Origin: Bacteroidales bacterium
GTDB lineage: Bacteria; Bacteroidota; Bacteroidia; Bacteroidales; VadinHA17
Reading direction: 5' to 3'
Assembly (NCBI GenBank): GCA_016715075.1
Contig: JADKBK010000021.1
Span: forward strand, 1 to 64,000
Length of the DNA: 64,000 nucleotides
In this document: piece by piece, positions 48,461 through 58,186 of the stretch
Layout: each line of letters opens with the position of its first letter
Position numbering within the stretch: the stretch's first letter is position 1
Notes under the pieces: model-generated
The model's database searches: none
What the model was told of the DNA's origin: nothing
Seen by the model: only the letters and a program-made list of their open reading frames with translations
Made by a program: the position numbers and the translations under genes

Positions 48461-50950
48461 ATGAAAGTGATCTTCCTGAAGGATTCAAAAAAATATCCTT
48501 GTATATTTTTCCTTATATTCCTGCTGTTACAAGGTTGCGGTAAATCACCAGATCAATCCTCACTGAACCGTAACATCGATTTTAAGAATGCAGCCTGGAT
48601 TACCGACAGCAGGGAGTGGCCGAAGGAAGATTCACTTATGTATGGCGACTTCCCTGCTCCTGTGTTCAGGAAAGATTTCATTGTAAAAAAAGATGTGAAA
48701 TCAGCCAAATTATACATCACCGCTGCAGGATATTACAGTGCCTCTCTAAACGGAGCAACTATCGGCAAAAACATTCTGGATCCGGCATGGACAAATTACA
48801 GCCGAAGGGTCTATTATTCTGAATATGACATTACTCAGGATCTCCATCCTGGAAAAAACTGCATCGGAACAACTATTGGAAACGGATTTTACAATCCGCT
48901 GCCTATGAAAATGTGGAGCACCTATAATCTTCGCGACTATTTGCCTGTTGGAAAACCGATGTTTATTGCTTCACTTAAAATCACTTATGACAACGGAGAA
49001 ATTGAAGAGATAAATACAAACAGTGGATGGAAATATTCCTATGGCGCTGTTATCAGAAACAGTGTCTATCTGGGTGAAGTTTATGATGCCGGTAAGGAGA
49101 TCAAAGGATGGAATACTCCGGACTTTGACGATAAAGGATGGGAAAGCTCTGTTATTCACAGCGGTCCCGGTGGCAAACTCGAAAAAGCCTTCTTCCCTGC
49201 AGTTCAGGTAACCGGGAAATGCAAACCTGCGGGTATTATCTCCGCTGGAAAAAATACCTGGATCATAGATATGGGGGTTAATTTTACAGGACTTTACACG
49301 GTAAGACTTAAAGGGCAGCCGGGTGATACAATTGCTTTCCGCTTCGGAGAACGGCTTTATGAGGATGGCACACTGAATACAATGACTTCCGTTGCAGGTC
49401 AGATTAAAAGAATAAATCCCAAAGGCAGCGGGATAAATGAGGCAACGTGGAACTCAGCAGTATTTAATACAAATAACGGACGCGGATGCCCTCCGGTAGC
49501 CTGGCAGGCCGATAAATATATTTTTGGTGAGAGTTCAGAAGTCAGTTATACCCCTCTTTTCACATTTCATGTTTATCGTTTTATGGAGATCACCGGATTA
49601 AAATATAAACCGGAGCTCTCAGATATTGAAGGATTGGAGTTCCATTCCAACGTTGAAAATGGAAATAGTTTTTCATGCTCATCAGATCTGATCAATTCTA
49701 TCCAGAGCGCCACGAGAAGAACCTTCCTCGATAATCTGGTATCTGTCCAGTCTGACTGCCCCGGAAGAGAAAGGTTTGGATATGGAGGTGATTTGAATGC
49801 AACGGCGGATGCTTTCATCTATAATTTCGATATGCATCAGTTTTACCGCAAAACATTATATGATTGGCTGGATGCAATGAAAGACTCCTCCTTTATTGAT
49901 ACAGCGCCATTTGTAGGCCTCAAAGGATGCGGCATGAGCTGGGAATCAGCCTTCATTATTACTCAGAATAAACTTCTTCTTTACTATAACGATACAGCCC
50001 TGATCAGGGAGTTATACACCAGGGATCTTGCATGGATGGAAAAAGCTGCACGCCTGCATCCCTCAGGTATCGTCGACAAAGGCTTGAGCGATCATGAATC
50101 TCTCATAAAGGTTCCAGTTCAGCTTATCGGCACAACTCACTATTACGATTGCGCAAGGATCATGAAGCGATTTGCATCAATGATGCATGATAATACGAAT
50201 GAGAAAAAATTCGCAAAACTTGCAGAAGATATTAAGGAATCTGTTTTGAATATGTATTGGAGAAAATCAGTTCCCGATACATTAAACAGACAGACCCTCT
50301 TTGCCACCCTTCTCTATTATGGTTTTATACCTGAAAATGAGAAAAAAGCAGCAGTAGATTCACTCTTCATAGCCTTAAAAAAAGCTCCGGCAGGACATTT
50401 TACAACTGGTATCTTCGGAACCAACTACATCCTTAACGCACTTTCCGCAACTGGTAATTCAGGTTCTGCTTTCAGCATTATCGACAGCAAAACATACCCT
50501 GGCTGGGGATTTATGATAGATCGCGGTGCAACTACAATCTGGGAGACATGGAAGGAGAGCGATAATGTCTATTCCAACTGCCATCCGATGTTCGGATCAG
50601 TCACGGAATGGTTCTATCGCTGGCTCGCCGGAATACAGCCTGATCCGGATAATCCTGGCTTTAAAAAATTCATCATTTCTCCTTTTCTTCCTTCGGGGCT
50701 GACTTTCGTTAATTGCTCTTATGAATCACCTTATGGCATTATCAGATCAGACTGGCAAAAATCAAAGTCCGGCATAAAACATGAAATAACTGTCCCGAAA
50801 GGCACAACGGCATCATTTAAAGTCCCGTCGGGAGGGAAAAGAACTTTTTCAATTGAAAATAAGGGCACTAAAAAAACAGAAAGTAAAGATGCATCCGGAA
50901 CCTCCTTCGAAACAGAATTGGCAGAAGGGAATTACCTCATAACATATTAA
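48461..50950 (+). CDS. GH78 alpha-L-rhamnosidase lipoprotein
   Basis: The 829-residue protein carries a lipoprotein signal (CIFFLIFLLLQGCGKS) and the full GH78 domain order: N-terminal beta-sandwich (about 40-240; FPAPVFRKDFIV, GYYSASLNGATIGKNILDPA, WTNYSRRVYYSEYDIT), the Bac_rhamnosid middle domain (about 250-400; DMGVNFTGLYTVRLKG), the (alpha/alpha)6 catalytic barrel, and a C-terminal beta domain. The acid is expected in QSDCPGRERFGYGGDLNATA (about 431-450), with a second essential glutamate in RGATTIWETW (about 687-696). It should remove terminal alpha-L-rhamnose from oligosaccharides at the membrane. This is the firmest clue that the locus targets a rhamnose-containing glycan. Confidence 0.94.
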   Translation: MKVIFLKDSKKYPCIFFLIFLLLQGCGKSPDQSSLNRNIDFKNAAWITDSREWPKEDSLMYGDFPAPVFRKDFIVKKDVKSAKLYITAAGYYSASLNGATIGKNILDPAWTNYSRRVYYSEYDITQDLHPGKNCIGTTIGNGFYNPLPMKMWSTYNLRDYLPVGKPMFIASLKITYDNGEIEEINTNSGWKYSYGAVIRNSVYLGEVYDAGKEIKGWNTPDFDDKGWESSVIHSGPGGKLEKAFFPAVQVTGKCKPAGIISAGKNTWIIDMGVNFTGLYTVRLKGQPGDTIAFRFGERLYEDGTLNTMTSVAGQIKRINPKGSGINEATWNSAVFNTNNGRGCPPVAWQADKYIFGESSEVSYTPLFTFHVYRFMEITGLKYKPELSDIEGLEFHSNVENGNSFSCSSDLINSIQSATRRTFLDNLVSVQSDCPGRERFGYGGDLNATADAFIYNFDMHQFYRKTLYDWLDAMKDSSFIDTAPFVGLKGCGMSWESAFIITQNKLLLYYNDTALIRELYTRDLAWMEKAARLHPSGIVDKGLSDHESLIKVPVQLIGTTHYYDCARIMKRFASMMHDNTNEKKFAKLAEDIKESVLNMYWRKSVPDTLNRQTLFATLLYYGFIPENEKKAAVDSLFIALKKAPAGHFTTGIFGTNYILNALSATGNSGSAFSIIDSKTYPGWGFMIDRGATTIWETWKESDNVYSNCHPMFGSVTEWFYRWLAGIQPDPDNPGFKKFIISPFLPSGLTFVNCSYESPYGIIRSDWQKSKSGIKHEITVPKGTTASFKVPSGGKRTFSIENKGTKKTESKDASGTSFETELAEGNYLITY

Positions 50951-50964
50951 ATTCTAAGCAGATT

Positions 50965-51936
50965 ATGAATAATAAGTATTCTATGATACTGGGAAACCTG
51001 GGAAATACCTGTGACAGGTTTTGTAAGGGTTACAAGAGCAATCCTTCTACTGAGGAGATGTTGCAGATGGCAGTTAAACAGATCCCGTTTATTGAGGGCA
51101 TAGAACTTGTAGGTACCTGGGATATAAGTCCTGAGAATGTTAAGGATATGAAAAAGAGGCTGGACGGTTATGGAGTGGCATGCTCCTCTATTATTCCTGA
51201 CACCTTTACAGACAAGGATTTTGCAAAAGGCAGCATAACAAGTACTGTGCCTTCAATACGAAAGAAAGCTGTCGACTACCTTAGCCGGATGTGCGAAGTT
51301 GCACTTGAGATTGATTGTAAGATAATGAACCTATGGCTTGGTCAGGATGGTTACGATTATCTTCTCACCGCTGACTATTATCAGGAAAGGGAATGGCTGA
51401 AGGAAGCAACAGTTAAGCTTGCAACTGATTTTCCTCAGCTCAGGTTTGCACTGGAATACAAACCCAAGGAGCCCCGTAATTTTTCCTATCATGCCCGAAT
51501 GGCAGATACAATTCTGGCAGCATTGGAGACCAACTGTCCGAATGTAGGAGTGACAATGGACACCGGTCACGGTTTTGTTGCAGGGGAAAATATTGCAGAC
51601 GCCGTTGTGCTGGCAAAGAGAGCAGGCAACAAACTGTTTCATATGCACTTCAACGATAACCATGGCAGCTGGGATGATGATATGATTGTAGGAAGCGTCC
51701 ACAGTGTAGTATATATCGAATTACTCTTCTGGCTCAAAAAAACCGGATATGAAGGCTGGCTCTCCATGGATCAGTATCCCTACCGTGAAAACGGAGTGGA
51801 TGCCATAACAGAAAGTATTCTCTGGGTCAAACAGTTTGAAGGCATCGTGGATAAATATTACAATGAACTGGACACTCTTATAACTCTGAATGATGCCGTT
51901 GAAACTTCAAGGTTTATAAGAGGACTATTCAGATAG
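50965..51936 (+). CDS. Sugar isomerase/epimerase-like TIM-barrel protein
   Basis: The 323-residue cytosolic protein (no signal) has the xylose-isomerase-like TIM-barrel fold (AP-endonuclease-2 family). Candidate metal ligands appear in order: the glutamate in RFALEYKPKEP, the aspartate-histidine in GVTMDTGHGFVAGEN, the histidine in LFHMHFNDNHGSWDDD, and an acidic residue in GWLSMDQYPYRENG. Members act as ketose epimerases or aldose isomerases, and related proteins perform elimination/hydration in 3-keto-sugar pathways. The WDDD segment and long C-terminal helix resemble L-rhamnose/D-tagatose-epimerase-like types. It begins 14 bp after GH78, so it is probably in the same transcript. Confidence 0.82.
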   Translation: MNNKYSMILGNLGNTCDRFCKGYKSNPSTEEMLQMAVKQIPFIEGIELVGTWDISPENVKDMKKRLDGYGVACSSIIPDTFTDKDFAKGSITSTVPSIRKKAVDYLSRMCEVALEIDCKIMNLWLGQDGYDYLLTADYYQEREWLKEATVKLATDFPQLRFALEYKPKEPRNFSYHARMADTILAALETNCPNVGVTMDTGHGFVAGENIADAVVLAKRAGNKLFHMHFNDNHGSWDDDMIVGSVHSVVYIELLFWLKKTGYEGWLSMDQYPYRENGVDAITESILWVKQFEGIVDKYYNELDTLITLNDAVETSRFIRGLFR

Positions 51937-51990
51937 CTGTCGGAAATACCTGTCTTCATTCATCTGAATATTCCTCAAATTCAATTCAAA

Positions 51991-52902
51991 ATGAAAATCA
52001 GAAATGCTGTACTTGCTTTTTTCCTGACATTTTCGTGTTCAGGATATTCCCAGAAGGAAATACCTCTCTATTCAGGTAAAATTCCAAACTCAAAAGATGT
52101 AATAGATCAGGAGGAGATTGTTTTCAATAAAGAGGTGGATACTCTGGCATATAAGGTGTCCCGACCTACCCTTTCTATCTTTCTGCCACCCGAAGGAAAA
52201 GCAAATGGAACTGCAGTAGTGATATGCCCTGGCGGTGGGTATCATGTTCTGCTTATGACCAGGGAAGGGTGTGATATAGCAAGGGAATTCAATAAGCTGG
52301 GTATTGCTGCCTTTGTTCTGAAATACCGTTTACCTGATGACAAAATAATGCCTGATAAATCTATCGGCCCACTTCAGGATGCACAAAGGGCTATTTCATT
52401 GGTTCGTGAGCGTGCAGCTGAGTGGAATATAAAGAGTGACCGTATTGGAATTATGGGCTTCTCTGCAGGCGGACATCTTGCGGCAACAGCAGGGACACAT
52501 TTTGAACATGCCCTAACCGAAGATAAAACAGGTATAAGTATACGTCCCGACTTTATGATACTGGTATATCCCGTAATAAGTTTATCCGACAGTCTGGGAC
52601 ATATAGGTTCACGGGAATATCTTCTTGGAAAAAACCCATCTGAAAAACAAATCCGGTATTTCTCAAATGAGCTGCAGGTTACAAAAACAACCCCTCCTGC
52701 ATTTATTATCCTTGCAGGAGACGATACGGTTGTAAAGCCTGAAAACAGCTTCAGGTTCTATAACGCACTAAGGATGAACGGCGTTGCTTCCGAAATGCAT
52801 ATCTATGCCGCTGGGGAACATGGTTTTCTTAAAACACCTCCCTTTGAGGAGTGGTTTGGAAGGTGCGCTTTCTGGCTCAAATGCAATGGGTGGATAATGT
52901 AA
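51991..52902 (+). CDS. Secreted alpha/beta-hydrolase esterase (acetyl-xylan-esterase/BD-FAE-like)
   Basis: This 303-residue protein has a signal peptide (VLAFFLTFSCSGYSQKE). It shows the core of the small lipase-like carbohydrate-esterase group: the oxyanion motif VVICPGGGYHVLLMTREG, the nucleophile elbow GIMGFSAGGHLAATAG, an aspartate in IILAGDDTVVKPENS and the histidine in GEHGFLKTPPFEEW. Such enzymes remove acetyl or feruloyl groups from plant-type glycans. It complements the SGNH and CE4 enzymes elsewhere in the window and points to an acylated substrate. The gene follows the TIM-barrel isomerase by 54 bp. Confidence 0.88.
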   Translation: MKIRNAVLAFFLTFSCSGYSQKEIPLYSGKIPNSKDVIDQEEIVFNKEVDTLAYKVSRPTLSIFLPPEGKANGTAVVICPGGGYHVLLMTREGCDIAREFNKLGIAAFVLKYRLPDDKIMPDKSIGPLQDAQRAISLVRERAAEWNIKSDRIGIMGFSAGGHLAATAGTHFEHALTEDKTGISIRPDFMILVYPVISLSDSLGHIGSREYLLGKNPSEKQIRYFSNELQVTKTTPPAFIILAGDDTVVKPENSFRFYNALRMNGVASEMHIYAAGEHGFLKTPPFEEWFGRCAFWLKCNGWIM

Positions 52903-52955
52903 GGGGCCTGCGTGCCGCGCAAGCGCTTGCAACATGCCATGGCATGTCCCTACAC
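52903..52955. repeat. Dispersed palindromic intergenic repeat
   Basis: Just after the esterase stop the sequence contains two perfect palindromes, GCAAGCGCTTGC (52919-52930) and ACATGCCATGGCATGT (52932-52947), followed by CCCTACA. Its GC content and style differ from the neighbouring gene ends. The wording resembles short dispersed repeats of other bacteria. Confidence 0.55.
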
Positions 52956-53013
52956 TCGTCCGTAAATGTTTTGAAGATATTATTATATATTTCTAACAAT
53001 TATCTTATCAAAA

Positions 53014-55962
53014 ATGAACCTGAAATTAATTTCCAGAACCGGGTTGCAGATGTTATCAATACTTCTCTTATGCCAGGTATTTGTGCAATGTGCCTCAGAG
53101 AATAAGGATGAAATAGTCATTGAAAACCGCCATTTCAGGTATGAAATCTCAAAAGACGGGAAAAACCTCCATTTTACAGATAAGGCCAGCGGTACAGACT
53201 ACCTTAATAAAGACTCAGTCTCCTGGTGTGCAACACTAACCTCTGATGAGAAAGAATATAATGTAACTGATGTATCTCTGAAAGGAAGCCGGATGACTTT
53301 AAAATTCGGGGATACCGGCACGACTGTAGGTTTAAAAGTTACAAAATCAAAGGATTATGTTAATTTAATGGTAGAATCCGTTGAAGGCCCGGCCGATGCG
53401 CTGACCTTCATCAATATACCACTTACTCTTGAGGGTATGCCTTATGAGCCATTTGCAGGCTGTGCTCTTTCAATGAATCTTTTTACCCGGGTCCGCGAGC
53501 TTCCTGCCCTGCAGAGCAACCTTTGGGCAACATGCTATAAACATTTTGGAATAACCGGAGCTGAAGTTACGCTTATTGGTGTTCCACAGAAGCAGATACT
53601 CCCTGTCATCCGGGATGTAATGTCACATGCAGCTGATATACCACATTCTGACAAAGGCGGAGCATGGGCTCTTCAGCAAAAAGAGGGTTACGGATCTTAC
53701 CTGATGAATTTTGGCACTCTTACTGAAGAGAGTGTTGATGAATGGATCTCCATGTGTCAGAGTCTCGGGTTTAACCAGATTGACAACCATGGCGGCGGTG
53801 ATTTTTTCAGATTCGGGGATTTTGAATTGAACAGGGAAAAATGGCCCGAAGGCTGGCAAACCTATCGAAAAATAAATGACAGATTGCATAAAGCCGATAT
53901 TTCAGCTATTTTTCATACATATGCCTTTTTTATTGACAAAAACACAAAGTATGTTACTCCTGTTCCGAGTGAAGACCTGGGCTATTTCACCTCCTTTACA
54001 CTGGCAGAACCACTCAGGGTTGGTGACAAGGAAATAGTTGTCAATGAATCGACAGAGAAGATCTCAACTATTACAGGTTTTTTTGTAAGGAACAGTCTTT
54101 CACTGAGGATAGGAAGTGAGATCATCGAATTCAGCGGGGTAACACAGAGTCCTCCTTACAGGTTCACTGGCTGTAAACGTGGGGCAAACGGTACCAGGGA
54201 ATCTGAACATCCTGCAGATGAGAAGGCCTATCACCTCCGGGAGATGTTTGGAAGATTTGTTCCGGGTCCTGAAACAGAGCTTTTCAATGAGATAGCACGT
54301 CATACGGCAGAAATCATAAATGAAGCGGGATTTGATGGTATCTATTTCGATGCAATTGACGGAAGCGATATTTTGGCCGGGGAAGAGTACTTCTGGTATT
54401 ATGGTACCAAGTTTATATTTGAGGTGGCCAGACAGTTAAAGAAACCTGTCGGTATGGAGATGAGTTCCATGTCGCACCACTGGTGGCATTACCGTTCCAG
54501 ATGGCAGGCATGGGACAGGCCGCAGAGAGGATACAAAAAATTTGAGGATATTCATTCTGCTGCAATAAAGTCAGGAAGACTTTTCCTGGCTCCGAAGATT
54601 AAGTCGAATGAGTATGAGCACGGCCTGTGGCGCGGACATACACCTCTTATCAATAAATATGCTGAAGCAGAAAACGGAGGATTGCTCCTGCCCCTTCACC
54701 TCGGATGGTGGGGAAACCAGACATGGAATCCTCCCCAGATTGAACCAACTTTTACCGATGATATCGAATATCTCTGCTGCAAGATGATTGGAAATAATGC
54801 CGGACTCTCAATGCTTGGAGGAGTCGACAAGAAAACACTCGATGAAAATCCTGGGTTCAGAAGGCTAATACCTATCATCAAACAATATGAAGAATTAAGG
54901 CATAAGAATTATTTCAGCGACAGTATCCGCTCACTTCTTCGCCAGCCCGGAAAGGAGTTCACGCTAACCATGAGCAGTGACAGTATCTGGAAATTCAAAC
55001 CAGTATCATATCAGAAACACAAAGTTGCCGGTCTCAATCACCCCTCCTCCCACTGGCAGTTATCAAATGAGTTTGAGGCGCAACAACCAAAAATGCGGAT
55101 TGAAGCTCTTATGTCTGTAAAGCCATTCAATGATCCATCCGGAGTAGTTCTCACCGATTTTTCAGGATCCGGAGAATTCATGAATGAAGAGAGCAGTGAT
55201 GGAATATCCGGAGGTATCAGGCCATCCTCAGAAAGATCGGGTGAATCAGGAAATACAGGTCAATTCTATGCAGGTGCGGCTAATATCGCTTCACATGAAG
55301 GACTGTTTATAAAAATGGTGAAAAAATATGATCCATGGCTCGATATAAATAAAAATCAGGCTCTTGGAGTCTGGATAAAAGGTGACGGCAACGGAGAACT
55401 TCTCAATATAAGGATCGAAAGTCCCAAGCATGTCTCGAGCGGCGCCAGGGGCGATCACTTTGTGAAAATTTATTTCACAGGATGGAAATACTTTGAGCTC
55501 GTCGAAATTGAATCGTCTGAATTCAGTAACTATATCTGGCCTGATTCCGGATTCTATGTGTATGATTCATTCAGGCATACCGTTCAATTCAATAATGTTG
55601 ACAAGATCCAGCTCTGGTACAATAACCTGCCGGCAGACAGGGAGGTAAATTGTCAGATAGGAACTATCAAAGCTTTGCAAATGGTGCCAATTACAGTAAT
55701 TGATCCGGAAATAACTGCAGGAGAAGAGAAGCTTACATTTAAAGTAAAAATCGAATCCGGAATGTACCTTGAATTCAATTCAGCCGAAGATTGTAAATTA
55801 TATGGGGCCAAAGGGGAATTTCTTCAGGATGTAAAGATAGAAGGAACAATTCCTGCATTGAAAAATGGGGTAAACGATATTTCATTCAAATGCAGTGGTA
55901 CAAAGGGCGCCAATTCCAGGGTCCAGATCACAATGATCACTGAAGGCAACCCAATCAATTAA
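53014..55962 (+). CDS. Putative glycoside hydrolase lipoprotein with TIM barrel and C-terminal carbohydrate-binding-like domain
   Basis: This 982-residue protein has a lipoprotein signal (MLSILLLCQVFVQCAS). Residues about 35-190 form a mutarotase-like beta-sandwich (IVIENRHFRYEISKDGKNLH). The centre is a TIM barrel with SLGFNQIDNHGGGDFFRFG, FHTYAFFID, NEAGFDGIYFDAIDGSDILA, VGMEMSSMSHHWWHYRSRW and LPLHLGWWGNQTW; the aspartate in GIYFDAIDG is the best candidate nucleophile, in the manner of GH36/GH97-type barrels. An inserted beta-barrel-like stretch lies between FTSFTLAEPLRVGDKEIVV and GCKRGANGTRESEHP. The last 280 residues look like a galactose-binding-type module (LGVWIKGDGNGELLNIRIES, GWKYFELVEIES). 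The exact GH family is not recognised. Confidence 0.78.
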   Translation: MNLKLISRTGLQMLSILLLCQVFVQCASENKDEIVIENRHFRYEISKDGKNLHFTDKASGTDYLNKDSVSWCATLTSDEKEYNVTDVSLKGSRMTLKFGDTGTTVGLKVTKSKDYVNLMVESVEGPADALTFINIPLTLEGMPYEPFAGCALSMNLFTRVRELPALQSNLWATCYKHFGITGAEVTLIGVPQKQILPVIRDVMSHAADIPHSDKGGAWALQQKEGYGSYLMNFGTLTEESVDEWISMCQSLGFNQIDNHGGGDFFRFGDFELNREKWPEGWQTYRKINDRLHKADISAIFHTYAFFIDKNTKYVTPVPSEDLGYFTSFTLAEPLRVGDKEIVVNESTEKISTITGFFVRNSLSLRIGSEIIEFSGVTQSPPYRFTGCKRGANGTRESEHPADEKAYHLREMFGRFVPGPETELFNEIARHTAEIINEAGFDGIYFDAIDGSDILAGEEYFWYYGTKFIFEVARQLKKPVGMEMSSMSHHWWHYRSRWQAWDRPQRGYKKFEDIHSAAIKSGRLFLAPKIKSNEYEHGLWRGHTPLINKYAEAENGGLLLPLHLGWWGNQTWNPPQIEPTFTDDIEYLCCKMIGNNAGLSMLGGVDKKTLDENPGFRRLIPIIKQYEELRHKNYFSDSIRSLLRQPGKEFTLTMSSDSIWKFKPVSYQKHKVAGLNHPSSHWQLSNEFEAQQPKMRIEALMSVKPFNDPSGVVLTDFSGSGEFMNEESSDGISGGIRPSSERSGESGNTGQFYAGAANIASHEGLFIKMVKKYDPWLDINKNQALGVWIKGDGNGELLNIRIESPKHVSSGARGDHFVKIYFTGWKYFELVEIESSEFSNYIWPDSGFYVYDSFRHTVQFNNVDKIQLWYNNLPADREVNCQIGTIKALQMVPITVIDPEITAGEEKLTFKVKIESGMYLEFNSAEDCKLYGAKGEFLQDVKIEGTIPALKNGVNDISFKCSGTKGANSRVQITMITEGNPIN

Positions 55963-56122
55963 AATAACAGATACCCCTGATATCAGAGGATACTCTAAAA
56001 AGACCTTTGTGACCTTTGTTTGATACTTTGTGTCATTCGTGTTTAAATCTTTTCAAATAACTATATTTGATATCTGGTCACTTACGGATACAACGCTATT
56101 TTAGCAATTCATAATTATAAAT

Positions 56123-57050
56123 ATGACAAAAATCGACCGCAGAAAATTCATTTTATTCCTCGGCAATATTAGCTGCCACACCTGGGGTATTATCTGCATA
56201 TGAAATAGCACGAAATGCTAAAAATGAAGTTAACGGAGCAAATTTTCTGCTAGGTGTAATTTCATCTGCAAATAATCCTGAGGAGGACCTTAAAATTGTC
56301 AGGGACCTTGGGTTTCCGACCTGCCAGTTAAGTGTAGACAGATACTCTGCACAGCTTGCAAAAAAGGTAGCAGATTCTCTTAAAAAGAATAATCTGTTGC
56401 CAACATCATTAATTTGTATGGGACCAGGTGACTACAAATGGAACTTCCTGGAAGGACCATCAACAATCGGCCTTGTTCCCAGGAAGGACAGGTCTGCCCG
56501 CGTTGACCGGTTGATGGAAGGAATTGATTTCTGCAAGGCTGCTGGTATTCCGGCAGTTCATGCACATTTTGGCTTTATTCCTGAAGATCCGGCTGATGTT
56601 CTTTACCAGGAGTTCATCTCAACAATGAAGCCTATCGGTGAATATGCTAATAAACAAGGTATTGATATCTATTTCGAAACCGGACAGGAAACACCTGTCA
56701 CACTCCTGAGAGCTATTACCGATATCGGAACAGGAAACCTCTTTGTTAATTATGACACTGCCAACCTGGTAATGTACGGGAAATCAAATCCTCTTGATGG
56801 ACTGAAAGTTATCGGAAAATATGTAAAAGCACTTCACGCTAAGGACGGTCTGTATCCTGTAAATCCTCAGGAACTTGGAAAAGAAGTACCTATTCCTACT
56901 GGAGAAGTAAATTTTCCTGCAATAATCTCATACCTCAGGAACCTTGGATTCAATGGCCATGTTACAATAGAATATGAACTGGGTGAACAGAATAAGGAAT
57001 ATATTTTAAAAACGAAGAATTACCTTGAGAAGGTTATTGCTTCCTCATAA
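56123..57050 (+). pseudogene. Tat-exported sugar isomerase/epimerase-like TIM barrel, one frameshift in the signal peptide
   Basis: The start ATG at 56123 gives MTKIDRRKFIL, a twin-arginine motif, but the frame closes after a few codons (TGA near 56201). Removing one T at 56156-56157 yields RRKFILSSAILAATPGVLSA, a perfect Tat signal, and a continuous protein of about 308 residues. The mature part is a xylose-isomerase-like TIM barrel (LKIVRDLGFPTCQLSVD, GIDIYFETGQETPVTLLRA, LFVNYDTANLVMYG, YVKALHAKDGLYP, GHVTIEYELGEQ), with glutamate, aspartate, histidine and glutamate as likely metal ligands. As an exported partner of the two Tat Gfo/Idh/MocA proteins in the window, it may act on oxidised glycosides in the periplasm. 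Whether the frameshift is real is unknown. Confidence 0.8.
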
Positions 57051-57116
57051 AATATCTCTGTTTTTTATTTTCACATTTGAACTAACTTTAGGTGTCAAAC
57101 CATAACATACTGAGGC

Positions 57117-58127
57117 ATGAAAAAATATAATGTAGGAATTGTCGGTTACAGTTGGGCTGCAGGTGCTCATATTGATGCTATTAACAAAACCTCAAGGGCC
57201 CGGGTCACAGCTCTTTGTTCGTCCAGAAAGCTTGATGCTGCTGAGATAAGTGCAAGGCATGGAGGAAATATCAGATGCTACACTGATCTCGACCAGATGC
57301 TTGCAGACCCTGAACTGGATGCTGTTTCGATTTGCAGTTATCCTGCCGATCATGCACTTCAGGCTGTGAAGGCTGCCAGGGCAGGCAAACATCTGATAAT
57401 TGAGAAGCCTGTTGCCCTGAACTGGGCTGACTGCGTGTCAGTTAAAGAAGCTGTGGAAGAAGCCGGGGTAAAAACATGTGTATGCTTTGAATGCCGCTTT
57501 TCCAGCCAGCTGATCACTGTCAAAGCTCTTATCGATCAGGGTATGCTGGGACAGATTCACTATGGCGAGGTAGATTACTATCACGGCATTGGTCCATGGT
57601 ATGGCCAGTACCGCTGGAACATAAAAAAAGATGCAGCCGGCAGCAGCCTCCTCTCTGCAGGTTGCCATGCCCTTGATGCCTTGCTCCTCTGTATGGGCAC
57701 AGAAGTCGATGCAGTTACAAGTTATTCAGCATTTTCTTCAAATAGTGACTTTGCGAAATATGAATACCCGACAACATCCGTAACACTCTTAAAGTTCAGG
57801 GATGGTCGCATTGGAAAGGTAGCATCAAGCATTGACTGCCTTCAGCCATATTATTTCCATATTCATCTTGTCGGAAGTGAAGGAAGTCTGCTTGACAATA
57901 AATTTTACTCCACCCGCCTGGGAGGACTGAATAAAGGCAAATGGAGCGAGCTCTCTATGAAAATGCTCGATTCGGGTGATGTGTCGGATCATCCTTACCT
58001 TACACAGTTTGAAGCATTCTTCAATGCCATTGATAAAAACAGGGAGATGCCTCTTACAAGTCTTGCTGATGCGCTTTATACACATGAAATAATCTTTAAG
58101 GCTGACCGCTCTTCCGGTTTAAGCTAA
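57117..58127 (+). CDS. Cytosolic Gfo/Idh/MocA-family oxidoreductase
   Basis: The 336-residue protein has no signal peptide. The Rossmann start is NVGIVGYSWAAGAHIDAI, followed by the family core DAVSICSYPADHALQAVKAA, GKHLIIEKPVALNWADCV (EKP lysine) and CFECRFSSQLITVKALIDQG. The substrate domain has AAGSSLLSAGCHALDALLLC. It is expected to use NAD(P) to oxidise or reduce a sugar or inositol-like compound. It is 66 bp downstream of the exported TIM-barrel gene. In a 3-keto-glycoside pathway a cytosolic member such as this could reduce the keto-sugar back after uptake; that is inference from family and context. Confidence 0.88.
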   Translation: MKKYNVGIVGYSWAAGAHIDAINKTSRARVTALCSSRKLDAAEISARHGGNIRCYTDLDQMLADPELDAVSICSYPADHALQAVKAARAGKHLIIEKPVALNWADCVSVKEAVEEAGVKTCVCFECRFSSQLITVKALIDQGMLGQIHYGEVDYYHGIGPWYGQYRWNIKKDAAGSSLLSAGCHALDALLLCMGTEVDAVTSYSAFSSNSDFAKYEYPTTSVTLLKFRDGRIGKVASSIDCLQPYYFHIHLVGSEGSLLDNKFYSTRLGGLNKGKWSELSMKMLDSGDVSDHPYLTQFEAFFNAIDKNREMPLTSLADALYTHEIIFKADRSSGLS

Positions 58128-58186
58128 TAGTTGGTTATCCGCTCTAAGAATTTAAAAATCAGAATAATTCGCATAAATATAGTGTT

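Noticed and set aside
52851..53105. 84-codon plus-strand frame between esterase and the 982-residue gene
   Set aside because: It overlaps both genes and runs through the palindromic repeat.
14144..57050. Programmed ribosomal frameshifting to explain the frame breaks
   Set aside because: The sites share no slippery heptamer or downstream structure, and both -1 and +1 changes occur in unrelated genes.
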